From Variovorax soli NBRC 106424 (GTDB lineage: Bacteria > Pseudomonadota > Gammaproteobacteria > Burkholderiales > Burkholderiaceae_C): 34,884 bases of DNA. The position numbers were made by a program, and so were the translations under genes. The stretch spans positions 1 to 34,884 of the forward strand of contig NZ_BCUU01000056.1 in assembly GCF_001591385.1 (NCBI RefSeq). The letters run 5' to 3'. Positions 15,755 through 24,107 of the stretch are shown in pieces (position 1 is the first letter of the stretch; the number at the start of each line of letters is the position of its first letter). Below the pieces are notes generated by a model. It was not told where the DNA came from. It made no database searches and was given only the letters and a program-made list of their open reading frames with translations.

Positions 15755-16674
15755 GGTTTAGCAGCGCTCAGCAGACGGTCGAGCGTGTCGTCGAACAGGC
15801 CGAACAGGTCCTTGGCGGCATCGCTGCCGCCCACGGTAAAGGGCAGCTTCACTGCCGGAAGCCCGGCGTTCTTGCTGAGCCACTCCGAGGGACGCGGGTC
15901 CTGGTAGGCCGCGTAGATCACCACCTTGGCCGGATTGCTCTTGAGCGCGGCCTGCACGCCCTGCAGGTGCGACACGGTGGGCTCGATGCCGGGCTTGGGT
16001 TCGAGCACCGCCACTTCCTTCAGGCCCAGCCAGTCGTACAGGTAGGCGAAGCCCTTGTGCTGAGAGACCACGGCAACGCCCTTGAGCGGCGCCGCCTTGG
16101 CATTCCAGCGCGCCAGGGCCTCCTGCCAGCGCTTGGCGAAGTCAGCCTCCAGGCGCGCGTACTCCGCTGCATTGGCCGGGTCGAGCTGCGCCAGTCGCGG
16201 GCCCAGCGCGGCCGCCACGCGGGCGATGTTGCGCGGGTCGGTCTGGATGTGCGGATTGCCGGCCGCATGCACGTCGCCTTGTGCGCGGTCGAGCTGCGTG
16301 GGCACCTCCAGCTTGGGCACCGTGTCGGCCGCGGCGAAGTTGCCCGGCTGGCCCGGCTGCACCTTCGGGTTGCCCGACTGCTGCAGCAGCTGCGGCAGCC
16401 AGCCCACCTCCAGTTCGGCGCCGGTGCACAGCACCAGGTCGGCGTTGCGGGTGCGGGCGATGAGGCTGGGCTTGGCCTGGATCTGGTGCGGGTCCTGCAT
16501 TGCGGTGGTGGCCACCGACACGTCGACCAGCTTGCCGCCGAGTTCCTGTGCCAGCGCGCCCCATTCGGGCTCGCAGGCGAACACGCGCAGCGCGGCACTG
16601 GCCGGCGCGGCGGCAAGAAGGGAGACGACGGGCGCCAGCAGCAGCGCCGCCAGGGTTGAGCGATGAAGCTTCAT
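15751..16674 (-). CDS. Zinc-type ABC transporter substrate-binding protein, ZnuA-like
   Basis: Periplasmic cluster A-I (SBP_bac_9) metal-binding protein of 307 residues. The N-terminal signal peptide is about residues 1-28 (ALLLAPVVSLLAAAPASA). Candidate metal ligands line up with the family: His63 in QDPHQIQ, His142 in GNPHIQTDP, His206 in VSQHKGF, and a late acidic residue near YQDPRP. The His-rich loop seen in E. coli ZnuA is missing, which is common in betaproteobacterial members. The long backbone helix is Ala/Arg-rich (about 155-195). ATG 16674 is chosen because it begins the signal peptide. It follows the porin gene by 29 bp and overlaps znuB by 4 bp. Confidence 0.87.
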   Translation of the reverse strand: MKLHRSTLAALLLAPVVSLLAAAPASAALRVFACEPEWGALAQELGGKLVDVSVATTAMQDPHQIQAKPSLIARTRNADLVLCTGAELEVGWLPQLLQQSGNPKVQPGQPGNFAAADTVPKLEVPTQLDRAQGDVHAAGNPHIQTDPRNIARVAAALGPRLAQLDPANAAEYARLEADFAKRWQEALARWNAKAAPLKGVAVVSQHKGFAYLYDWLGLKEVAVLEPKPGIEPTVSHLQGVQAALKSNPAKVVIYAAYQDPRPSEWLSKNAGLPAVKLPFTVGGSDAAKDLFGLFDDTLDRLLSAAKP

Positions 16675-16703
16675 GGTTCTTTCCTTTCCTGGAATCGACG
16701 CGG

Positions 16704-18164
16704 TCAGAAGCCGTGCGCGCCGTGGGCGCCCAGGCTCATCTGGTACTGCAGCCAGATCTGGTTGTCCGGCTGGCCCTCGCGGGCGCGGTCGCGCGCGTAC
16801 TGCAGGCGGATGCGGGAGAACTCGCTGGGCGCGTATTCGAGCAGCAGCGAGTTCTTGGTCGGGGCATAGCCGCTGTTGGCCACCAGTTCGCTGCCGCCGC
16901 CGAAGTAGGGCGTGCCCGCGTCCAGGCGCTCGGTGCGCAGGCCTGCGCGCCAGCGCGGCATGAACTGGTAGATGCCCTGCAGGTACCAGCCCGACGTCGC
17001 ATCGCTGTAGGCGCCGGGTACGGCGGCGCCCGTGCTGTCGACCACCATGCTGCCGTCGCGTTCGGCGCGCATGTATTCGCCCTGCAGCTTGAAATTGGTG
17101 CGCTTGGCATTGCCGTCCGGCGCCCACTTCCAGACGCCGTCGAGCACGTACACGCGCGATTTGCCGGTGAAGGCGTTGGTGAACTCGCCGCCGGCGCCGT
17201 CACTCATCAGCAGCTCCTGCGCGCTGGACTTGGTGCCCAGCACCGACACGCCTGCGCGCCAGCTGTTGCTGGTGCCGATGTCGCCGCCGGTGTGTACGCC
17301 CAGGCTGTACATGCCGTTGCCGTTCTTGCCGCTTTCGCTGCCCGGGAAGCTGGCACCGCGGCCCACCTCGGCGTTGAACTCCAGGTACTGGTCCAGCGGC
17401 GCCACCCACTTCATCTGCAGGCCGTCGTTGCTGTACTGGGTGCCCAGCATGGCCTGGTAGGCCAGGGGCGCATCGACGAAGTCCCAGGTATGGGCGTGCT
17501 GCGGATTCAGGTAGCCGATGTTGGAGAAGAAGCGGCCGCCCTTGAGCGAGAGGCCGTTGCCCAGCGCTGTGGTTTCGACAAAGGCTTCCTCCAGCTCCAC
17601 TTCGTTTTCCGGGGTCACGGCCAGCGTGGCTGCGCCGCGGAAGTAGGGGTCGATGTTGGCCGAGAACGTCAGCTCCGATTCGCCCAGGGTGAAGCTGCGC
17701 GAGCCGGGGCCCTGCTCGGCGCCCGGCGGGCGGGCGAACCCGCTGATGGCGTAGTTGGAGGGGTCCTGCGAGGTGTTGATGTAGCCGCCCGACAGGATCA
17801 TCGAGATGGCCGGATTGAAGCTGTTGGCTGCGCTGGCGCCGGAGGCAGCTGTCGATGGTGCCGGTGCGGTGGCCGCAGCCGCAACGACGGGCGCCGCGGG
17901 CGATGCGGCGGTTGCCGCGGTGGCTGCAGCGGCCGTGCTGGCGGCCGGCGGTGCGGACCACTGGGCCTTGGCCGCGGCCGATTCGGCGTCTTTCACGCGC
18001 TTTTCAAGCGCCTGGATTTTTGATTCATAGTCGGCACGCATGGCGCCGATTTCTTTTCGCAGCGCCTCGATGTCGGAATTGGATGAGGCCGCGGCGGTCT
18101 GTGCGCCGGCAGGCAGGGAAAGGGCGAGCGCAAGGCTCCCCACGGGAATGAGTTTTCTGTGCAC
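16704..18164 (-). CDS. Outer-membrane porin-like protein of the zinc operon
   Basis: A 486-residue exported protein. Start GTG 18164 has AGGAG eight bases upstream; the open frame before it adds 27 Cys/Arg-rich residues that look non-coding. The signal peptide covers residues 1-22 (LALALSLPAGAQ). Next come a predicted coiled coil (about 30-67, DIEALRKEIGAMRADYESKI) and an Ala/Pro-rich linker (to about 130). A long beta-strand-rich domain with alternating aromatic residues ends in Phe, the usual beta-barrel C-terminal signal. The coiled-coil-plus-barrel layout suggests a trimeric or peptidoglycan-contacting porin. Its place ahead of znuA suggests metal entry across the outer membrane. The family name is not certain. 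Confidence 0.8.
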   Translation of the reverse strand: MHRKLIPVGSLALALSLPAGAQTAAASSNSDIEALRKEIGAMRADYESKIQALEKRVKDAESAAAKAQWSAPPAASTAAAATAATAASPAAPVVAAAATAPAPSTAASGASAANSFNPAISMILSGGYINTSQDPSNYAISGFARPPGAEQGPGSRSFTLGESELTFSANIDPYFRGAATLAVTPENEVELEEAFVETTALGNGLSLKGGRFFSNIGYLNPQHAHTWDFVDAPLAYQAMLGTQYSNDGLQMKWVAPLDQYLEFNAEVGRGASFPGSESGKNGNGMYSLGVHTGGDIGTSNSWRAGVSVLGTKSSAQELLMSDGAGGEFTNAFTGKSRVYVLDGVWKWAPDGNAKRTNFKLQGEYMRAERDGSMVVDSTGAAVPGAYSDATSGWYLQGIYQFMPRWRAGLRTERLDAGTPYFGGGSELVANSGYAPTKNSLLLEYAPSEFSRIRLQYARDRAREGQPDNQIWLQYQMSLGAHGAHGF

Positions 18165-18248
18165 GGAAATCGCTCCTGGCAAGCACGTCTGGAAGCACGC
18201 CCGCGCGCCGCAAAAAAGAAAGGCGGCGCGGGCGCGAGATGACAACGT

Positions 18249-18620
18249 TCAAGTCAGGGCGACGGGCGGCGCGCGGCCCTGGTAGGCCAGCCCGATCGGC
18301 GGCGTCCAGGGCGATACGAAGGCGGCAGCAGGGGCCGCATGATGGAGACGGGACAGCGCGGGCAGCAGCTCTGCGGCCGGAAGGCCGCCACCATGGACAA
18401 CGCTGCCGGCCAGGCACAGGTCGCAATGCGAGGCGCCTGCCGAATGCTTGCTCTTGCTGTAGTCGAGCGTGCCGGCCACCAACTCGCCGGTGTGCGAGTA
18501 GACGTGGCAGGCCGCCGCGGTTTGGGCCAGCGGCAACACCAGCAGGACCAGCCACAGCAGCCACGCGGCATGGCGTGGCAGCGTGCGGCGTGAGCGGCGT
18601 GCGGCGGTGGTGGCAAGCAT
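18249..18620 (-). CDS. Small exported Cys/His protein, DUF2946-like, first gene of the zinc operon
   Basis: A 123-residue protein with an Arg-rich N-terminus and one strong hydrophobic helix (about residues 18-37, WLLWLVLLVLPLAQTAAA), a signal peptide or anchor. After it come CHVYSHTG, SHCDLCL and a His-rich stretch (LSRLHHAAP), ending AYQGRAPPV. The CxxC with neighbouring histidines and the conserved-looking C-terminus resemble DUF2946 proteins that sit beside metal transport genes in betaproteobacteria. ATG 18620 is the only nearby Met; a TAGAAT element lies about 18 bp upstream and no clear ribosome-binding site is seen, so the message could be nearly leaderless. Role inferred: metal binding or sensing in the periplasm. 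Confidence 0.65.
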   Translation of the reverse strand: MLATTAARRSRRTLPRHAAWLLWLVLLVLPLAQTAAACHVYSHTGELVAGTLDYSKSKHSAGASHCDLCLAGSVVHGGGLPAAELLPALSRLHHAAPAAAFVSPWTPPIGLAYQGRAPPVALT

Positions 18621-18716
18621 GGGGAAGGGCAAAATTCTAGCCGCAGGGGCCGCTGGCGCTCGGCTGCGCGTTGTTTGTTTTGCTACGCTTGCCGCCCCAC
18701 ATCCTGGAGACAGCCG

Positions 18717-19181
18717 ATGACCCAGTACTGGTTGATGAAGTCGGAGCCCGACGACTGTTCCATCGACGATGCCCTGGCCGCACCCGACGCCACCGTGCCG
18801 TGGACCGGCGTGCGCGGCTTCCAGGCGCGCAACTTCATGGCCAAGTCGATGCAGGTGGGCGACGGCGTGCTCTTCTACCACTCCAGCTGCCCGCAGCCCG
18901 GCATCGTCGGCGTGGCGCGGGTGGCCTCGGGCGCGCGGCCCGATCCGACGCAGTTCGATCCGGCATCCCCTTATTACGACGCCGACTCCCGGCCCGACAA
19001 GCCGCGCTGGGTGCTGGTGGATGTGCAGGCGGTGCGCAAGACGCGCCTGCTGTCGCTGCCCGAGATGCGCGCCACGCCCGAACTGGCCGACATGGTCGTG
19101 CTGCGCCGTGGCAACCGGCTGTCGATCACGCCGGTGGAAGAGAAGCACTGGCAGCTGATCGTGGACGGTTTGCTGGCCTGA
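18717..19181 (+). CDS. EVE-domain protein
   Basis: A 154-residue stand-alone EVE domain, a PUA/YTH-related fold that binds modified bases in nucleic acids. Family hallmarks are the start MTQYWLMKSEPDDCSIDD, then WTGVRGFQARNFM, the VLFYHSSCP strand, and GVARVASGARPDPTQFDP with SPYYD. It starts at ATG 18717, with CTGGAGA as RBS. It is divergent from the small Cys/His gene of the zinc operon (96 bp between starts). EVE proteins occur both as housekeeping genes of unknown role and inside restriction-type defence loci; nothing nearby points to defence, so this looks like the housekeeping type. Confidence 0.9.
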   Translation: MTQYWLMKSEPDDCSIDDALAAPDATVPWTGVRGFQARNFMAKSMQVGDGVLFYHSSCPQPGIVGVARVASGARPDPTQFDPASPYYDADSRPDKPRWVLVDVQAVRKTRLLSLPEMRATPELADMVVLRRGNRLSITPVEEKHWQLIVDGLLA

Positions 19182-19236
19182 GTCTCGACAGCCCTGCAGC
19201 CTTGCAATTGGCACGGCGGCCTCCAACTATCCGTGC

Positions 19237-20223
19237 ATGGGCGATCGACCATCCTTCATCGAGTCGCGTTCCTCCGGCAACGATGCCGACCTGCTGGACG
19301 CCTATTCCGAAACCGTGGCCGGCACTGTGGAGCGCGTGCGCGACGCGGTGGTGGCCATCGCGGCGCATGCCGGCCCGGGCAAGGGCCACAGCGGAACCGG
19401 CTCGGGCTTTCTCTTCACGCCCGATGGCTACCTGCTGACCAACAGCCACGTGGTGCACGGCGCCGCACGCCTCGAAGTGCTGCGGCCCGACGGCACGCGA
19501 TCCGACGCGCAGCTGCTGGGCGAAGACCCCGACACCGACCTGGCCGTGCTGCGCATCGGCGCGAGCCGGGCGCTGCCGCATCTCACGCTGGGCGATTCAT
19601 CGCGCCTGCGGGTCGGGCAGATCGCCATCGCCATCGGCAATCCGCTGGGCTTCAACCACACGGTCACCAGCGGCATCGTCTCGGCGCTGGGCCGTTCGCT
19701 GCGTTCCAGGGCGGGCCGGATGATCGACAACGTGATCCAGACCGATGCGGCGCTCAACCCCGGCAACTCCGGCGGGCCCTTGCTCGACAGCCGGGGGCGC
19801 GTCATCGGCGTGAACACGGCCATCATTCCGGGCGCGCAGGCCATCTGCTTCGCGGTGGCGGTGAACTCGGCGCAATGGGTGCTCACGCAGCTGTTCACGC
19901 ACGGCCGGGTGCGCCGGGCTTACATCGGCCTGGCGGGCTCCACGGTGCCGCTGTCGCGGCGCGCGGCACGCGTGCTGGATGTGCAGGCGCAGGAAAGCTG
20001 CGTGCGCGTGTCCGATGTGCAGACCGGCTCGCCGGCGGCCATGGCGGGACTCAGGAGTGACGACCTGATCGTGGGCATCGACGGTGCGCCGGCGCGCACC
20101 GTGGACGACCTGCATCGGCTGCTGGACGAGTCGCGCATCGGCAAGCTGTGCGTGCTGCGCATCGTGCGCGGCGGGCAGGCGCTCTACCTGCACGTCACGC
20201 CGACCGAGGCGCGGGCCGGCTAG
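19237..20223 (+). CDS. HtrA/DegP-like S1C trypsin-like serine protease with PDZ domain
   Basis: Serine protease of 328 residues. The catalytic triad is visible: His71 in TNSHVVH, Asp101 in DTDLAVL, and Ser178 in NPGNSGGPL. A single PDZ domain follows (about 235-320, GSPAAMAGLRSDDLIVGIDG). Unlike DegP/DegS there is no signal peptide or N-terminal membrane helix; the protein opens MGDRPSFIESRSSGND. It may therefore act in the cytoplasm or be exported in an unrecognised way. The ATG at 19237 is the first plausible start and has no strong RBS. It converges on the Trx-MsrB fusion gene (21 bp between stops). Confidence 0.88.
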   Translation: MGDRPSFIESRSSGNDADLLDAYSETVAGTVERVRDAVVAIAAHAGPGKGHSGTGSGFLFTPDGYLLTNSHVVHGAARLEVLRPDGTRSDAQLLGEDPDTDLAVLRIGASRALPHLTLGDSSRLRVGQIAIAIGNPLGFNHTVTSGIVSALGRSLRSRAGRMIDNVIQTDAALNPGNSGGPLLDSRGRVIGVNTAIIPGAQAICFAVAVNSAQWVLTQLFTHGRVRRAYIGLAGSTVPLSRRAARVLDVQAQESCVRVSDVQTGSPAAMAGLRSDDLIVGIDGAPARTVDDLHRLLDESRIGKLCVLRIVRGGQALYLHVTPTEARAG

Positions 20224-20244
20224 GGGCGGCCCGGCCGTGGTGCC

Positions 20245-21226
20245 TCAGGCAGCTGCTGCAGCCTTCTCCAGCGCCACGCCGTTGATGCAGTAGCGCAGCC
20301 CAGTGGGCTCGGGCCCGTCGGGGAACACGTGCCCCAGGGTGCGCGTCGCACACATTGCAGGCTACTTCCACGCGCCGCATGCCGTGGCTGTCGTCCGCCA
20401 GGTGCGCCACCACGCCGGGCGCGACCGCCTGCGTGAAGCTGGGCCAGCCGCTCTTGCTGCCGAACTTGGTCGAGGCCTCGAACAGCGGCGTGCCGCAGCA
20501 CACGCACTGGTATTCGCCCGGCTCGAACAGGCCGCACATGTCCGAGCTGTGGGCGCGCTCGGTGCCGCGCTCGCGCGTCACGCGGAACTGCTCGGGCGTG
20601 AGCCGCTCGCGCCATTCGGCCGCGGAACGTTCCACGCGCCGGGGCGGCGGTGGGTTGCCGTCCCGCACCTGCTTGAGCACATCGCGCCAGGTGAAGGTGC
20701 CCGGCGGCACCGCTGGGGCCGGGTCGCGGGTGGCATTGCGCAGGAATGTGACGAGCCGGTCCGCATCCAGGCGGAAGTCGTTGAACACCACCACGCCGTT
20801 CGGGTCGATGAGGATGAACCACGGCGTGCCGCCGTTGCCGAAGCGGCGCATCAGCTCGGAGCCGGACTGGTCCTGGCCCGCGTCGTGGCCGAAAGGAACG
20901 GGCAGGGCGTAGCGGCGCTGGTCTTCCAGCATGGCCTCGAAGGTGTTGTGCTCGAAGTCCTCGAACACCGTGTGCACCACCGCGATGCTGAGCACGTCGG
21001 TGCCATGCAGTGCTTGGACGATGCGCTGGAGCGTCGGAAAGCCGCTGCTGTGGCAGCCCGGGCAGGCGTGCTGGAAGCAGAACAGCAGCTTGTAGCGACC
21101 CGGCGCGCTCAAAAGATCGAAACCGTCCAGCGGCTGGCCGGACGGATCGACCCAGCGGGTGACGCCCAGCTCGGGCGCGAGTTCGTTGGCGATGCCGTAG
21201 TCGGCGTTCTGATTTGCCACATTCAT
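20245..21226 (-). pseudogene. Thioredoxin-like / MsrB fusion gene with a one-base frameshift
   Basis: The N-terminal part is a thioredoxin-fold domain (about residues 35-165) with CPGC at 55-58 and a cis-Pro in GGTPWFILID. It is followed by a methionine-R-sulfoxide reductase B domain (about 200-326) with Zn cysteines CVCC and CNVC. Frame 1 breaks after the codon for His296, in the GGG run at 20337-20339. Removing one base restores [20 protein letters not shown] with the catalytic Cys and ends at TGA 20245-20247, for a corrected length of about 326. As read, the product would lose the catalytic Cys. The resolving-Cys site is KFGSKSGWPSF, without the usual Cys, so the fused thioredoxin domain may recycle the enzyme. 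The single base could be a sequencing error or a real lesion. Confidence 0.8.
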
Positions 21227-21314
21227 CTCCCTTGGTTGCCCGGCCCATCGCACCGTGCGCGGGCCGGCCGACATACTTGCGGACTGTTCCGGATATAGCA
21301 AGGCCCCGAGAGCC

Positions 21315-22820
21315 TCAGCCGAACTGGATGCCCTGCGCCAGCGGCAGCTCGTGCGAGTAGTTGATGGTGTTGGTGCTGCGCCGCATGTACTGCTTCCACG
21401 CGTCGGAGCCGCTTTCGCGGTCGCCGCCGGTTTCCTTCTCGCCCCCGAACGCGCCGCCGATCTCCGCGCCGTTGGGGCCGATGTTGACGTTGGCAATGCC
21501 GCAGTCCGAGCCGGCCGCCGAGAGGAACAGCTCCACCTCGCGCATGTCGTTGGAGAAGATGCAGGACGACAGGCCCTGCGGCACGTCGTTGTGCAGCTCG
21601 ATGGCTTCTTCGAGCGTGTCGTAGCCCAGCACATACAGCAGCGGCGCGAAGGTCTCGTGCCGCACCACGGATGTCTGTGCCGGCATGTCGACGATGGCGG
21701 GCTGCACGTACCAGGCTTGCGGATGGCGCTCGGTCAGGACGCGCTGCCCGCCCGCCAGCAGGCTGCCGCCTTGTTCCTGCGCGGAGGCCAGCGCGGCCTG
21801 CATGGCCTGGAACGCCGCTTCGTCGATCAGCGGGCCCACCAGCGTGCCGTCGGCCAGCGGATCGCCGATGCGAAGGCCGGCGTAGGTCTTGACCAGGCGC
21901 TCCAGCAACCGGGCCTTGACGCTGCGGTGCACGATGAGCCGCCGCAGCGTGGTGCAGCGCTGGCCGGCGGTGGCCACCGCCCCGAAGAGGATGGCGCGCA
22001 GCGCCATGTCCAGGTCGGCCGCAGGCGTCACGATCATCGCGTTGTTGCCGCCCAGCTCCAGGATGCGCCGGCCGAAGCGCTGCGCCACCTTGGGGCCCAC
22101 CGAGCGGCCCATGCGCGTGGAGCCGGTGGCCGAGACCAGCGCGATGCCCGGATGCTCCACCAGCGCCTCGGCCAGGTCGGCGCGGCCGACGGCAATCTGC
22201 GCCAGGCCCGGGGGCGCCCGGTGGCCGAAGCGCTCGATGGCGCGCTCCAGCGCACGGAAGGTGGCCAGGCCCGACAGCGGGGCCTTCTCCGAGGGCTTGA
22301 AGATCACCGGATCACCGCATACCAGGGCCAGCGCCGCGTTCCAGGCGAACACGGCGCTCGGGAAGTTGAAGGCCGTGATGACGGCCACCGGCCCCAGCGG
22401 GTGGTACTGCTCCATCATGCGGTGGCCCGGGCGTTCGGATACGATGGTTCGGCCATAAAGCTGGCGCGACAGGCCCAGCGCAAAGTCGCAGATGTCCACG
22501 CATTCCTGCGCCTCGCCGAGGCCCTCCTGCGCGATCTTTCCCACCTCCAGCGAAACGATCCGGCCGATGTCTGCCTTGGCCGCGCGCAACTCCTCGCCCC
22601 AGAGCCTGACGAGTTCTCCGCGCACGGGCGCCGGCACCAGGCGCCATGCGAGGAAGGCGGCGCGGGAGCGCGCCACCATGCCGTCGATGGCCGATGCGGG
22701 CAGTTCCGGCAGGCGCGCCAGCGGCGCGCCGTCGATGGGCGAGCGCACCTGCAGCGATCCGTCCTGGCCATCGCCGAGGCCGGTGCGCTGGAAGAGTCGG
22801 GAGAGTTCGTCGTTGGTCAT
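21315..22820 (-). CDS. ALDH7-family aldehyde dehydrogenase (aminoadipate-semialdehyde / P6C dehydrogenase, AmaB-like)
   Basis: NAD-dependent dehydrogenase of 501 residues, with strong similarity (from memory) to ALDH7A1/antiquitin. Shared landmarks are FNFPSAV (Asn152), LELGGNNA (Glu255), TAGQRCTT (catalytic Cys289), GSDCGIANVNI, EIGGAFGGEK and GSDAWKQYMRRST, with NYSHELPLAQGI at the C-terminus. It oxidises alpha-aminoadipate semialdehyde, in equilibrium with delta-1-piperideine-6-carboxylate, to aminoadipate in lysine degradation. ATG 22820 gives MTNDELSRLF; the upstream open codons are Pro-rich and unlikely. The gene begins 13 bp after the stop of the saccharopine/lysine-dehydrogenase-like gene, which would supply its substrate. 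Confidence 0.9.
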   Translation of the reverse strand: MTNDELSRLFQRTGLGDGQDGSLQVRSPIDGAPLARLPELPASAIDGMVARSRAAFLAWRLVPAPVRGELVRLWGEELRAAKADIGRIVSLEVGKIAQEGLGEAQECVDICDFALGLSRQLYGRTIVSERPGHRMMEQYHPLGPVAVITAFNFPSAVFAWNAALALVCGDPVIFKPSEKAPLSGLATFRALERAIERFGHRAPPGLAQIAVGRADLAEALVEHPGIALVSATGSTRMGRSVGPKVAQRFGRRILELGGNNAMIVTPAADLDMALRAILFGAVATAGQRCTTLRRLIVHRSVKARLLERLVKTYAGLRIGDPLADGTLVGPLIDEAAFQAMQAALASAQEQGGSLLAGGQRVLTERHPQAWYVQPAIVDMPAQTSVVRHETFAPLLYVLGYDTLEEAIELHNDVPQGLSSCIFSNDMREVELFLSAAGSDCGIANVNIGPNGAEIGGAFGGEKETGGDRESGSDAWKQYMRRSTNTINYSHELPLAQGIQFG

Positions 22821-22833
22821 GCATGGGCTCCGG

Positions 22834-23976
22834 TCAGGCCTGTGCCGCTTCGTTTTCGGCGGGGGTGGGTGCGTGTCCGTCCAAGTGTGCGTAATGGTGC
22901 CCCACCCGTGTGGCAAGGAAATCCCGCAGCGGCACCTGCTCCTGCCGCACGAAGCCCCGGGCCGGCAGCTTGCCCTGTTGCAGCAGCTCGAGCACGCCCA
23001 CCACCCCGGCGGCGGTGCACAGCTCGATGGCGGTTCGCGCCTTGCCGCGCAATTCGCCGCCGTAGATGCGGGCGAGGCGGCTCTCCTGTTCGAAGCGGCC
23101 CGCGCGCAGGCCGCTGGCGGCGGCGAAGACGATCACGACGTCGTCGCGGCTGTGCGGCACCGCATGCTCCAGCACCTGGCGCAGCAGGTCGCGCCGCTCG
23201 ACGAGGCGCAGGTCGTGCAGCAGGAAGTTCATGGCCTCGCGATGGCCCGGATAGCGGATGGACTTGTAGTCGAGGTTGCGCACGCGGCCCTGCAGGCTTT
23301 CGCACAGGGTGCCCAGGCCGCCGGCGGTGTTGAAGGCCTCGAAGGCCTCGGCGTCCAGCGTGAAGGTCTCGTGCCCTTCCAGCGGCTGCACCTTCACGCG
23401 CTCGCCGTTGACGATGGCATCGGCCGGGTTGCAGTACTCGTTGATCACGCCGTCGATGCTCCAGGTGAAGTTGTAGCGCAGGCTGTTGGTGGCATGGCGG
23501 GTGAGGGCGCCCACGCGCAGGCGCAGGTCGTAGAGCGTGTCGAAGCGCCCGGCCAGCTCCCAGCCCAGCATGCCGATCACGCCGGGTGCCAGGCCGCACT
23601 GGGGCATCAGCACCGCGCTGGCGTTGGCGGCCATCTGGCGGATGGCGTGGGTGGCGGCCACGTCCTCGGTCAGGTCGAAGTAGTGCGTGCCGCAGGTGGC
23701 AGCCATGGCGGCCACCGGCTGGGCCATGAAGAAGGGCAGGCAGTTGATGGCGGCGTCGTGCGCGGACAGGGCGTCGCAAAGATCGTCCGCGCGGCTGGCA
23801 TCGAGCACGATGCGGCGAACCTGGCGGTCGGCGGCGGCATCGGCGGAGGGCGGCGACTGGTCCGCCAGCGTGACCCGCAGGCGCGGGTGGTACTGCGCCA
23901 GCATGTCTGCGACCGTGGTGCCGATCTTGCCGGCGCCCAGGATCAGCACGCTGTCCAGTTGAGTTGTCTTGGCCAT
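22834..23976 (-). CDS. Saccharopine-dehydrogenase-family oxidoreductase, possible lysine 6-dehydrogenase
   Basis: NAD(P)-dependent enzyme of 380 residues. The Rossmann motif GAGKIG is at residues 14-19. It is followed by FYFDLTEDV-like sequence (THYFDLTEDVAAT), CGLAPGVIGMLG, and a C-terminal half rich in dehydrogenase-type strands. Single-domain proteins of this length in the family include lysine 6-dehydrogenase, which forms aminoadipate semialdehyde from lysine in one step, as well as saccharopine reductases. The partner ALDH7 gene 13 bp downstream favours the lysine role. ATG 23976 has an excellent GAAGGAGG site. It diverges from an Lrp-family regulator (131 bp), the usual control for lysine catabolism. 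The specific reaction is inferred. Confidence 0.85.
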   Translation of the reverse strand: MAKTTQLDSVLILGAGKIGTTVADMLAQYHPRLRVTLADQSPPSADAAADRQVRRIVLDASRADDLCDALSAHDAAINCLPFFMAQPVAAMAATCGTHYFDLTEDVAATHAIRQMAANASAVLMPQCGLAPGVIGMLGWELAGRFDTLYDLRLRVGALTRHATNSLRYNFTWSIDGVINEYCNPADAIVNGERVKVQPLEGHETFTLDAEAFEAFNTAGGLGTLCESLQGRVRNLDYKSIRYPGHREAMNFLLHDLRLVERRDLLRQVLEHAVPHSRDDVVIVFAAASGLRAGRFEQESRLARIYGGELRGKARTAIELCTAAGVVGVLELLQQGKLPARGFVRQEQVPLRDFLATRVGHHYAHLDGHAPTPAENEAAQA

Positions 23977-24107
23977 GGCGTCCTCCTTCGCTGCATGTGG
24001 GTGTGTTCCCAAAATCTAGCCGCCATCGCCGGCAGAAAGAAGGGCACAGAACGCCGAAGCCGGGGGAGCCTTCGCCGGAATGACGAACGCCTTGGTCAAC
24101 CTGCACA

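Noticed and set aside
18621..18716. A Zur box in the divergent region upstream of the zinc operon
   Set aside because: No AT-rich palindrome resembling known Zur sites could be found; only a TAGAAT -10-like element is present.
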